Translations under genes and position numbers: made by a program
In this document: positions 37,169-44,772 of the stretch, piece by piece
How the letters are laid out: each line of letters begins with the position of its first letter
Numbering within the stretch: position 1 is the stretch's first letter
Assembly (NCBI RefSeq): GCF_000511355.1
Contig: NC_023135.1
Coordinates: 1,638,371-1,702,370, forward strand
Reading direction: 5' to 3'
Length of the DNA: 64,000 nucleotides
From: Leisingera methylohalidivorans DSM 14336
Lineage (GTDB): Bacteria; Pseudomonadota; Alphaproteobacteria; Rhodobacterales; Rhodobacteraceae
The notes under the pieces: model-generated
Database searches by the model: none
Told to the model about the DNA's origin: nothing
Seen by the model: only the letters and a program-made list of their open reading frames with translations

Positions 37169-37708
37169 ATGTCACATTCAGACCGAAAAATTGAAAAGCC
37201 GGACTTGGCGACGGTCAAGGACCTTGCCAAGTTCTTCCAGGTAGAGCGCACTGCTGTGCCGGATGTCATGAGCGAAATGGGTGTCCCGAGGCGGGGCGGG
37301 GGTTATCCTTGGATCAGGATCTGGCGCGCGCTTGGTTTTGATCTCAAGACTGCAGAAAATCTGGAGGATCTCAAAATACCGTTGCTGAACCTGAAACAGG
37401 TGGCCGCAAAGCTGGGAGAGAGTGCAAAGACAACGCGCCGCCGCAGCAATGGTGAACACCGGGATAGATCCATTCCGGCGTATATCGACCTTGGTCCCCG
37501 GAAACGGCTGTTTTTTTCCGGCGAGGTTCAATCCTGGATATTGGGTGAACCGCTTCCCTTCAGCCGAGAACAGAAGAACCTGTCGTTCATCCCAGGACAG
37601 GCAAAAAGAACTGGAGCGCCCAAAGCAGCACGCAGAGAGGCCGAGGTCACATTGTCTCCGTCGCCCTCAGCAGCTGCCTTGTTCATGGCGCCGCGCAAAT
37701 CAGGCTGA
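37169..37708 (+). CDS. DNA-binding protein with two excisionase-like HTH domains
   Basis: A 179-residue protein with GGAGGG before the ATG. Two helix-turn-helix patterns are visible: DLATVKDLAKFFQVERTAVP (about 11-30) and LLNLKQVAAKLGESAKTTRR (about 71-90), the second followed by a wing-like KRLFFSGEVQSWI. The C-terminal third is basic and disordered. It is first in a module with two recombinase-like genes, separated from them by a strong terminator. A directionality factor or repressor is likely; this is inference. Confidence 0.65.
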   Translation: MSHSDRKIEKPDLATVKDLAKFFQVERTAVPDVMSEMGVPRRGGGYPWIRIWRALGFDLKTAENLEDLKIPLLNLKQVAAKLGESAKTTRRRSNGEHRDRSIPAYIDLGPRKRLFFSGEVQSWILGEPLPFSREQKNLSFIPGQAKRTGAPKAARREAEVTLSPSPSAAALFMAPRKSG

Positions 37709-37746
37709 ACCAGAACCGGGATTTCCTGAAACTCCTCCCGGGACCT

Positions 37747-37782
37747 ACCTCCTTTCCGCACCCGGAAAGGAGGTTTTCTTTT
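37747..37782 (+). terminator. Strong terminator after the double-HTH gene
   Basis: Perfect 12-bp stem ACCTCCTTTCCG/CGGAAAGGAGGT with a four-base loop and TTTCTTTTG tail. It separates the HTH gene from the recombinase operon. Confidence 0.92.
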
Positions 37783-37832
37783 GTCTGTCGGCAGGGTGCC
37801 GCCATGCCCATTTCATCAGCAACACTCCCGCG

Positions 37833-37987
37833 AAAATGACACCTGGGCAGGAAATTGGCCGAGCAACGGACAGATGACAGGCCGAGCGGACAAAATGACA
37901 AACGCCCCCGAAATTTCGGGAGCGGCAAGTGGAGGATTATTTGTCATTTTCGGCTTCGGTTTGGGGAATAATGGCCAATTTGTCATT
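37833..37987. promoter_or_regulatory. Symmetric operator-like or recombination site upstream of the recombinase pair
   Basis: Two copies of AAAATGACA (37833-37841 and, as AAAATGACAAA, 37892-37902) face two inverted copies, TTTGTCATTTT (37940-37950) and TTTGTCATT (37979-37987). Between the inner pair lies a perfect palindrome CCCGAAATTTCGGG (37907-37920). The block ends 24 bp before the recombinase start. Confidence 0.65.
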
Positions 37988-38011
37988 CAGCGGACAAGAA
38001 AAGAGGCCTTC

Positions 38012-39766
38012 ATGAGCTTTTTCAAACCCATCGCGCCGATGACATTCCAGAACGTGCTGGACTGGACCATCGCGCAAGACAAGAGAGACTACGTCTCCCC
38101 GGTCAAGCGGTGCAGTGAGTTGTACAAGAACCGGCACCTGCAAGACATTCCGGCCGATCTGGATGAATTTAAGCGACGCTTTCCGCTGGGCGGTTTCGAT
38201 CCCCGGCATTTCAAGACCGAGAATGCCTACAAGGCCTGGCGCCGGAAAGTGTCCGCCGCCATCAAAGGGGCCACCGGGCAGCTGCAGGAAGAACAAGAGC
38301 GCCGGGCGCGGCAAGACGCCTGGGCGGAGCTGATCGATGCTCTGGAGCCGCTCACCGGTATGCCCGAAGAGGCAATGTATCCGCACCAAGTGCTGATCCC
38401 AATCCGGAAGCTGGCCGATCTTGCCCGGCAGCATGGCAAAGACCCCAGCCAAATTTCCCAAGAGTGGCTGTGCGGGCTGCGGCCACGTTTGGGATCAAAT
38501 GAATGGAAATCCCTGCAATCCGCTTTTCGGCAACTGAATCATTTCCGGTACCTGTCGTCGGTCCGGCCGCTGCTTCCGCCGGAGCCGTTTGCCGAACCCG
38601 CGGTTCTGCGTGCCAAACTCCTGCCGGGTGTTCCGGCTCACGTCGCAGCTGAGATCAATGACTGGGTGCTCAACGCGACACGTGGAGAATACGATCCGGT
38701 CGAGGATAGTTTCGAGGAAGGGACCTCTGAGAATGACAAGTCATCCAAGACCGCGGCGCTGCGGAAGTTTATCAGCACTTTGTCGGAATGCGCTGGTCTG
38801 GAGGCCAACCTTGGGCTGAGGGAACTTATTTCTCCTGATAATGCAGTGCAGGTTGTGCGCAGGTGGTCGTCCAACATGGATGGGGCCGGCAAGATCACCG
38901 CCGGGACGGCACATGGCTACCTTAAGTCCATCTACGTCGTGATGGCGCGCAACGGCCTGCCCCCGGATGCGATGAAGGCGCAGCTGGCAAACAACCGGTT
39001 TTTGAAACAGGGCAAGAAGCAGGGAGGCGATATGTCACCCGGCGCGCGAACATTCTGTGAAACTCTGCTGGGATCGCAGAAACTGACCCTGACCTTCCTT
39101 TCCCTGCACGTGCAGCTGCGCAACCGGGCCCAAGAGCTCCTCAACAACTTCACGGGGGACGGGCGGGCAATGACCTCGAGAGAGATCGAGGAGGTGCGTT
39201 CCATCGGTTCGGTGGCGGCCGTCTGCGCTCTCGAAACCCGCGGCGCACCGATCCGCATCGAAAACGCGCTGGCGCTGGCAATCCGCGGCGATACCATCAC
39301 CTTCCATCTGCCGGGCAGGATGACGGATCACGCGACAATCACGCTGTCGCCGGAGCACACCAAGAACGACAGTGAGATTTGGGCGCCGATCGAACGCGGC
39401 AACCTGAACGGGCTCGAAGTGATCGAATGGTACATGGAAACGATCCGTCCGTTGTATCCGGGTGCGGATAGCAGCGATTTCCTGTTCCCGGGGATTATTG
39501 CGGAGGGCAATCTTCCCTACGAGACCTTTCTCGGCTGGTTCAAGCGCGAAACCCGTGCTGCCGGCCTGCCGATGACTCCGCATAATTTCCGCCACGGGTT
39601 GGCCTCGCTGCTGATCGAAGCCAACCCGGGAAGGTGGGACCTGCTCGAGCGCCTCCTCGATGATACAGTCGGCACTGCCAGGAAAAACTATGGCTGGGTC
39701 AACAAACGCGTGCAGCGCTCCGAGGTGCAGAAATACGTGCTCGATCTGACGAGGCTGAAGGCATGA
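38012..39766 (+). CDS. Large tyrosine recombinase/integrase
   Basis: A 584-residue site-specific recombinase, much longer than a usual integrase (350-420). The N-terminal ~330 residues are DNA-binding and helical. Catalytic residues are a box I arginine in ALETRGAPIRIENALAL, box II HNFRHGLAS (524-532) and the nucleophile Y560 in RKNYGWV. AAGAGG precedes the ATG at 38012; an upstream in-frame region overlaps the operator repeats and is not protein-like. It overlaps the next gene by 4 bp. A two-gene recombinase operon recalls islands with several co-transcribed recombinases (GInt, recombinase-in-trio), though the match is not certain. Confidence 0.85.
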   Translation: MSFFKPIAPMTFQNVLDWTIAQDKRDYVSPVKRCSELYKNRHLQDIPADLDEFKRRFPLGGFDPRHFKTENAYKAWRRKVSAAIKGATGQLQEEQERRARQDAWAELIDALEPLTGMPEEAMYPHQVLIPIRKLADLARQHGKDPSQISQEWLCGLRPRLGSNEWKSLQSAFRQLNHFRYLSSVRPLLPPEPFAEPAVLRAKLLPGVPAHVAAEINDWVLNATRGEYDPVEDSFEEGTSENDKSSKTAALRKFISTLSECAGLEANLGLRELISPDNAVQVVRRWSSNMDGAGKITAGTAHGYLKSIYVVMARNGLPPDAMKAQLANNRFLKQGKKQGGDMSPGARTFCETLLGSQKLTLTFLSLHVQLRNRAQELLNNFTGDGRAMTSREIEEVRSIGSVAAVCALETRGAPIRIENALALAIRGDTITFHLPGRMTDHATITLSPEHTKNDSEIWAPIERGNLNGLEVIEWYMETIRPLYPGADSSDFLFPGIIAEGNLPYETFLGWFKRETRAAGLPMTPHNFRHGLASLLIEANPGRWDLLERLLDDTVGTARKNYGWVNKRVQRSEVQKYVLDLTRLKA

Positions 39767-41151
39767 AGAAACCTGATCGCCGGACCGTTCCGGAAATCCT
39801 GCAGCACCCGCGATGGGATCCCTTGGCCGCAACGCTGAACATGAGGGCTGTGACCGCGCCGCAATTGCGTGTCCTCGATGATTTCCTCGCCTTCATTGAA
39901 GACAGGCAGATTGCTTCGATATGGGAACTTTCTGTTTCGGACTGCCTGTCATTCGATGCCGGGTATCGGTCCGCCAACCGCTTGCGCGCCTTGAAAAAGG
40001 CGATGCAGGCTGTCTTCCCGGCCCAGCCCGCCATCCTCGTCCTGACTGACGCCATCCGCCGGAAAGAGGCGCAAACCCGGAAACCGGCGGCCACGGCGCC
40101 AAGGCAGCGCACGCTCAGGGTATCGATTCCGGAGGAGGAATTGCCAGAGCATTGGAAAAGCGCGCTGGCAGACATGGCGGCAGGCTTTGATGGGTACGGT
40201 GTCATCGCACCGTCTCCCAAAATGATCCCGACATACAGAATGAAGCTGAGGCAGCTGGCCTGTTCGGCCAGAAAGGCCGGGGTGCCGGAGGAAATCTCGG
40301 TTGAGGCAGTGAAGGCCTTCACCCGCGACATGCGTGGACGCAGGCTGGCCGCCGCGACACAGCTGGCCTCTTTCTCTGCATTGAAGAAATGTGCCCGTTA
40401 TGTCGGCGCCGACCAGGAGGCGCAGGAGCTATTGTCGCAGCTCCTGCGAAAGGCTGAGGATCAAGCCCGCAAAGCTCCAAAGAAGAAGTATGAAAAGCTG
40501 CAGAAAACCGGATACTCGCCGGTAGCGATCATCGGCCGCGCGGAGGACTTTCTGAAGGAGGCGGAAAGCCTGACATGCGCACGCTCGCGCCAGGCGTTGA
40601 GAAACACCGCCGCTGCTTTGGCGCTGTTTTCTGTACTGCCGGTCCGCTTGGCGGATACACGGCTTGTATTCGGGGAGCACCTGTCGTGGCGGCAAGGGCG
40701 ATATGAGCTGCACATCACCCTGTCCAAGGATGATGAGACTTATGACGCGGAAATTGATCCCCGGCTGAATGTATTCATTGATGCACTGATCCTCAGGGGG
40801 TGTGACGCGGCCTGGCTCGACCAGATGCGCAACGGCTGCCTGACGTCCAATCGGCCGCTCTTCGTTCGAAACGACGGGGTTGGTGTGGGCTACAACTATA
40901 TCTCTGATTGCTGGCGCAGTGTTTTCGGAACCGGCGAGCATATTGCCCGGACCATCCTGCACACCTTTCTGGGTGTGGAATTGGGGGCTGCCGGAACGGA
41001 CATGGCCCTGGCGGCCAACGGCCAGAAATCACCCCGGACAGCCGCGGATTACCAGGACCAAATGGTTGCAAAAGCACAGCGTCTGCAAGGACAGAAAGCC
41101 TTTGAGGATATGGCCGGCGGCGTAAGCTTGAAGCTCTTTGAATTCACCTGA
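39763..41151 (+). CDS. Tyrosine-recombinase-like partner protein with atypical active site
   Basis: A 462-residue protein translated from an ATGA overlap with the large recombinase. The central part has a box-I-like FSVLPVRLADTRLVFG. In place of HxxRH it reads HIARTILHTFLG, and a tyrosine follows in TAADYQDQMVAK. The histidine/arginine spacing is off, so it may be catalytically impaired and act as a structural partner of the recombinase. The N-terminal region is copied in the truncated gene at 32223. A long hairpin follows the stop. Confidence 0.75.
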   Translation: MKKPDRRTVPEILQHPRWDPLAATLNMRAVTAPQLRVLDDFLAFIEDRQIASIWELSVSDCLSFDAGYRSANRLRALKKAMQAVFPAQPAILVLTDAIRRKEAQTRKPAATAPRQRTLRVSIPEEELPEHWKSALADMAAGFDGYGVIAPSPKMIPTYRMKLRQLACSARKAGVPEEISVEAVKAFTRDMRGRRLAAATQLASFSALKKCARYVGADQEAQELLSQLLRKAEDQARKAPKKKYEKLQKTGYSPVAIIGRAEDFLKEAESLTCARSRQALRNTAAALALFSVLPVRLADTRLVFGEHLSWRQGRYELHITLSKDDETYDAEIDPRLNVFIDALILRGCDAAWLDQMRNGCLTSNRPLFVRNDGVGVGYNYISDCWRSVFGTGEHIARTILHTFLGVELGAAGTDMALAANGQKSPRTAADYQDQMVAKAQRLQGQKAFEDMAGGVSLKLFEFT

Positions 41152-41160
41152 AACGGGCTT

Positions 41161-41217
41161 GGAGGCGCGCTTTTCAGCGCATCCCTCGAGGTGAGAATGC
41201 GCTGAAAAGCGTCCTCC
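41161..41217. repeat. Long imperfect hairpin between recombinase and exonuclease genes
   Basis: Left arm 41161-41182 (starts GGAGGCGCGCTTTTCAGCGC) pairs with right arm 41197-41217 (ATGCGCTGAAAAGCGTCCTC) with a single-base irregularity and a 14-base loop. No U-tract follows. It could end the recombinase mRNA, block read-through or serve as a recombination site. Confidence 0.7.
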
Positions 41218-41239
41218 AACCCTGAGAAAAGGAAGAACC

Positions 41240-41761
41240 ATGGAACCTGTTTTCATTGATTTCGAAGCGTCAAGTCTGGCGCCCAAAAGCTGGCCCATCG
41301 AGGTTGGTATCGCTTGGGTGGACAACGGTCGGGTTGCTGTCGAGGCGAAACTCATCCGTCCGGAGCCGTCCTGGTCGATGGATGACTGGCATCCGGCAAG
41401 CGAGAAGGTGCACGGCATCCCCAGGAGTGCCCTGAATGAGGCGGAAACGGCGGGAAGCGTAGCGATGTGGCTTCGGGGCAAGCTCCAAGGAAAACACGTT
41501 GTCAGCGATGCGCCGGAATTCGATCAGCGTTGGCTCGACCGTCTGATGCAATCCATCGGTGGAGCACCGGATATCACGCTCGACGACTTTGATCGTGCGG
41601 TCTGGTGGGCCTTTTCGGAAATGGACGGTCAGGTTGCTCCAGGACGTCTGCACGACGTGTACAGCCATCTGGCGAATGAAACGACGGTACATCGCGCAAG
41701 TGACGATGCCGCCAAACTTGCCCGGGCATGGCTGGCAGGGATCAGGGAAAGCAGAGAATGA
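41240..41761 (+). CDS. DEDDh-type 3'-5' exonuclease
   Basis: A 173-residue nuclease of the DnaQ-like fold. Exo I is VFIDFEASSL (D-F-E), a middle Asp lies in VSDAPEFDQRWLD, and Exo III is HRASDDAAKLARA (H-x-A-x-x-D). It is only the catalytic domain, without a polymerase or helicase partner. AAGGAAG precedes the ATG. It follows the recombinase pair after the hairpin. It could process recombination ends or degrade nucleic acid in defence; context alone cannot decide. Confidence 0.85.
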   Translation: MEPVFIDFEASSLAPKSWPIEVGIAWVDNGRVAVEAKLIRPEPSWSMDDWHPASEKVHGIPRSALNEAETAGSVAMWLRGKLQGKHVVSDAPEFDQRWLDRLMQSIGGAPDITLDDFDRAVWWAFSEMDGQVAPGRLHDVYSHLANETTVHRASDDAAKLARAWLAGIRESRE

Positions 41762-41978
41762 GGCATGCATCGGTGATGATGCCAAGGGAGAATTTGATTA
41801 TCTGGCCGAAACCGCAATCACGAAGAGATCGAAGACCTTTGTTTTCCGCACAGTCCTCAGGCTGAGACCGCGCAGAAAACAAAGTCATTCGAAATATGAA
41901 AAGGAACAACACAGCGACGCTCCGCCCCCTTCTTGAGCTGCCCTGAGCGGCAGCAAACCACTAACAAGGAGTTGCGCT

Positions 41979-42356
41979 ATGCACACATCCCCTTCACCTG
42001 CCGTTCAGGCCCTTTTTCTCTTTCTTTCCGAGAACAATGAGGGCCTGCAGAATGCTGCCCTCGTTTTGGGGGGCGGAAAGGCCCTGAATCGCGTTCAACA
42101 TCTGCTGGATCATCTGGGAGCGGCCCGGCAACTGACCCGTCGTGCCCGTCTCGATCTCGTCGCCCTGCACGAGCTGTTCACCCTGAAATACGTTGGTGAC
42201 CCGCTGCGCCTCGAAACCGCGCTCTTCGCAGAAATCGATCCCATGGATCCGATGGTTGAGGAGATCTGTCTTTTGACAGACCGCCTGGAAGATCACATGC
42301 GCGCCATCGATGCTGCGTCTGATCTGCCAGTCTTCGATTTCGACATCGCTGCATGA
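41979..42356 (+). CDS. Hypothetical protein, island gene
   Basis: A 125-residue, leucine-rich, helical acidic protein (NRVQHLLDHLGAARQLTRRA, then VEEICLLTDRLEDHMRAIDA). No family recognised. AAGGAG lies 8 nt before the ATG, and the stop is 11 bp before the next start, so the two genes are coupled. Confidence 0.65.
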   Translation: MHTSPSPAVQALFLFLSENNEGLQNAALVLGGGKALNRVQHLLDHLGAARQLTRRARLDLVALHELFTLKYVGDPLRLETALFAEIDPMDPMVEEICLLTDRLEDHMRAIDAASDLPVFDFDIAA

Positions 42357-42367
42357 GGGAGGTTCAG

Positions 42368-42784
42368 ATGCAATACGACACAGGTTGCGAGCCGGAATCT
42401 CCTCAGGAGCGGGCTGCTCTTCGAGCCATTCGGTATGCGAGGCACTTCGTATCGGAATGGCGAGAAGCTTCAGTTGAGATCCCGGAGTTGAAGCTCCGCC
42501 AGATCGCGCCGACGCTCGAACGCCTCGAGGACGGTGTCCTCTTCGATTTTCAGGACGTGTCTGTTCTGGAAATTCTCGAAAAGACCATTGTCCGGCACGT
42601 GAATGACATTCGGGAAGGGTATGGCAGCCGGGCCATTCGATTGGATGTCAGCGGCGATGATATTCTTTGCCCGACGCTTCGAGAGGGCCGTTATCTCATC
42701 GAGCAATGGAAATGCTTCAAGCATGCGCGCCAACACGTCCTCGATCTCCGGCAGGCGCGGAAAATAGCCGATAGGTTTGGGTGA
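42368..42784 (+). CDS. Hypothetical protein, island gene
   Basis: A 138-residue charged, helical protein of unknown family (QYDTGCEPESPQERAALRAI, then HVNDIREGYGSRAIRLDVSG). GAGGGAGG lies 5 nt before the ATG at 42368, better than the ATG at 42353 that overlaps the previous stop. Probably co-transcribed with the preceding gene. Confidence 0.6.
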   Translation: MQYDTGCEPESPQERAALRAIRYARHFVSEWREASVEIPELKLRQIAPTLERLEDGVLFDFQDVSVLEILEKTIVRHVNDIREGYGSRAIRLDVSGDDILCPTLREGRYLIEQWKCFKHARQHVLDLRQARKIADRFG

Positions 42785-42991
42785 AATGAAGTTTCTGCTG
42801 CTTCTGGCTTTGTTGGAGGCAGCGGCAAGCACAGCGGAACTAAGCAGAGAGAGCTATGCGGGGTCGAACGAGTGAGGGGGCGTCCTCTATTCGCTCTGCA
42901 ATCAAACCCCCAGTCAAACCAGTTTTCGGCTTTTCCGAGCCGACCACAGCTCCCGGGTACGCAAGCTCTAACCCGTACCGGAGGCATCACG

Positions 42992-43378
42992 ATGACCATT
43001 CAAACCAAACAAACCAAAATTTCGGTTTCTGAGGAAGCAGCCAATGTCCTCGAAACGATGAAACCGAGGCTCAGGTCGTCGGATGTCGCAAGGCTGAGTA
43101 GCAAGTCACGAAGGGCTATTACTCAGCACGCGGCAAACGAGGAGATCCCAGGTGCCGTCAAACTCGGCGGTGTCTGGACGTTCGATCACGACCTGGCCCT
43201 ACTTTGGATAAATGAGGGCAGCAAATGTCTAACAAAGAAGAAAAACCAAAAAACATCTTCAAGCCGAACAACAGCAAGTATTGGTGGCTCCGGGTCAAAA
43301 TCAACGGCGTCACCCACCGGGAAACGCTTCGTACAACTTCTAAAAGAGCAGCGGCAAGTAAAGCCAAACGCCGCATAG
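42992..43378 (+). CDS. Excisionase-like HTH protein
   Basis: A 128-residue protein. The core SSDVARLSSKSRRAITQHAA, then EEIPGAVKLGGVWTFDHDLA, is an AlpA/excisionase-type winged HTH with a helix reading a groove and a wing. The last ~50 residues are low-complexity Ser/Thr/Lys because they overlap the integrase gene in another frame. GGAGG precedes the ATG at 42992. Position just before int fits a recombination directionality factor. Confidence 0.75.
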   Translation: MTIQTKQTKISVSEEAANVLETMKPRLRSSDVARLSSKSRRAITQHAANEEIPGAVKLGGVWTFDHDLALLWINEGSKCLTKKKNQKTSSSRTTASIGGSGSKSTASPTGKRFVQLLKEQRQVKPNAA

Positions 43379-44322
43379 ACGAGCTGCGAGGGCAGGAAGA
43401 GGCCGGTGAACTGGACTGGCGGTTCGGCACTGGATTGGCCAAATTGTATGACGCGCTGGATAGCGATAGTAGTTCATGGAGCGTCGAAACGCGGAAACGG
43501 TATAAGTGCAGTCTGCGGCAGATCCTGCGCACCATAGACGAGTATTGCACCGACATCGGAAGCGATATTGAGGACCTGATGGCGGTAGAAGTCACGACGC
43601 CGGTTGTTTCCGAGTTTGTCGAACGCAGACGTGCGAGCGGGGTGACGGTCTCTACCATCAACAGGGACCTGACGGCATTCTCAAATCTCATGAAATCCAT
43701 CAAGAATGACGGATGGATTGAAACAAACCCGGTCCAAAACTACGAAAAGCAAGGCATGAAAGAGGTCTTGCCCGATATCGTTCTGCCTTCGGAAGCCAGC
43801 ATCCAAAAGCTGTCGGCGCGGGCTCCAGGCACTTTGAATTACTTTCCCAAATTTCTCGACGCTACTGGCGGCCGTGTTACTGAGATGGCGATGCTACCTT
43901 GGTCCGATATCTCGGGCCTCGAAAACCCTATTGAAGGGAACGTTCAGGCGATCCTGCGGAATACGAAAGGGAAGAAGGTTCGCGCGATTGAGTTGCGGCA
44001 ACAAGCAATCGACATCCTGTTGAAGATCCCTCGATCAAATGTCTCACCCTATATTTTCTGGAATTCTACCGAACACGGCTATTATAAGGACCCGTCGAAC
44101 CTCTTCTGGGAATACGGACAAGAAACAGGGTTCGATGCCCGGCTGCATGATCTTCGGCACAAGTTCGCCATTGAACGCCTCAAGGAGGGTTGGTCCATCT
44201 ATCGCGTTCAGAAATACATCGGCCATGGATCGGTGCTGACCACAGAGCGCTACTATCTCAGGTATCTTACCGCGGAACAGAAGGCTCGAGTGTCCGCAGA
44301 TGGCGATAACGGGTTTCGCTAA
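43225..44322 (+). CDS. int: Tyrosine site-specific integrase of the tRNA-Ser island
   Basis: A 365-residue phage-type integrase. The N-terminal arm-binding part (YWWLRVKINGVTHRETLRTT) precedes a core-binding SAM-like domain and a catalytic domain. Box I arginine is in DATGGRVTEMAML, box II is HDLRHKFAIERL (308 onward), then IGHGSVLTTERYYLRYL with the tyrosine nucleophile. It ends 238 bp from the intact tRNA-Ser, as expected for an integrase that uses the tRNA 3' end as attB. Its 5' end overlaps the excisionase gene by 154 bp. Confidence 0.93.
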   Translation: MSNKEEKPKNIFKPNNSKYWWLRVKINGVTHRETLRTTSKRAAASKAKRRIDELRGQEEAGELDWRFGTGLAKLYDALDSDSSSWSVETRKRYKCSLRQILRTIDEYCTDIGSDIEDLMAVEVTTPVVSEFVERRRASGVTVSTINRDLTAFSNLMKSIKNDGWIETNPVQNYEKQGMKEVLPDIVLPSEASIQKLSARAPGTLNYFPKFLDATGGRVTEMAMLPWSDISGLENPIEGNVQAILRNTKGKKVRAIELRQQAIDILLKIPRSNVSPYIFWNSTEHGYYKDPSNLFWEYGQETGFDARLHDLRHKFAIERLKEGWSIYRVQKYIGHGSVLTTERYYLRYLTAEQKARVSADGDNGFR

Positions 44323-44344
44323 GAAATGCCCGGTGAAATGAAAA

Positions 44345-44376
44345 GGGGATCCCGCGATTGCGGGGTCCCCTTTTTT
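44345..44376. terminator. Terminator after the integrase
   Basis: Stem GGGGATCCCGC/GCGGGGTCCCC with loop GATT, flanked by AAAA on the left and TTTTTT on the right, so it can work on both strands. Confidence 0.85.
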
Positions 44377-44405
44377 CATGCTCAGGGGGCTGTCAGTCTT
44401 GAAAA

Positions 44406-44478
44406 GGGGCATAGATACCGGCCTAAGGGGGCATAGTCGGCATACCCGGAAGCCACAAAAGGTGTCATAGTATGACAC
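44406..44478 (+). promoter_or_regulatory. Putative integrase arm-type sites, right end of the island
   Basis: Three direct motifs: GGGGCATAG (44406-44414), GGGGGCATAG (44427-44436) and GGTGTCATAG (44461-44470). The last extends into a perfect palindrome, GTGTCATAGTATGACAC (44462-44478). Related motifs in the same orientation occur just inside attL at 21653 and 21672. Confidence 0.55.
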
Positions 44479-44560
44479 TACTGGCCCGAAACACAGAAAA
44501 CAGATAAGGGTTTCCTTGGCCCTAAGTAGGGCGAATTTTGCAGCGATTTCAGGGGGATAT

Positions 44561-44650
44561 TGGCGGAGAGACAGGGATTCGAACCCTGGGAACCCGTGAA
44601 GGCTCAACGGTTTTCGAGACCGCCCCGTTCGACCACTCCGGCACCTCTCC
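44561..44650 (-). tRNA. tRNA-Ser(CGA), island attachment site (attR)
   Basis: A 90-nt class II tRNA on the minus strand. The acceptor stem GGAGAGG pairs with the 3' CTCTCC, the anticodon loop reads CTCGAAA giving CGA, a long variable arm is present, the T loop GTTCGAATCC is intact, and CCA is encoded. The 3' 62 nt (44561-44622) are repeated exactly at 21521-21582. Insertion restored the tRNA, so it should still work. Confidence 0.95.
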
Positions 44651-44772
44651 GCGGGGGTCTGGTGGGGCAGCGTTTAAGGTTGATTCCGGGCTGGCGCAAG
44701 TGGGAAATGCGGCTTTGGAGAAAAAAGCCGATTTCCCGTTGCCTGCCAAGGGTTTTTGCCTAAATTTGGATT

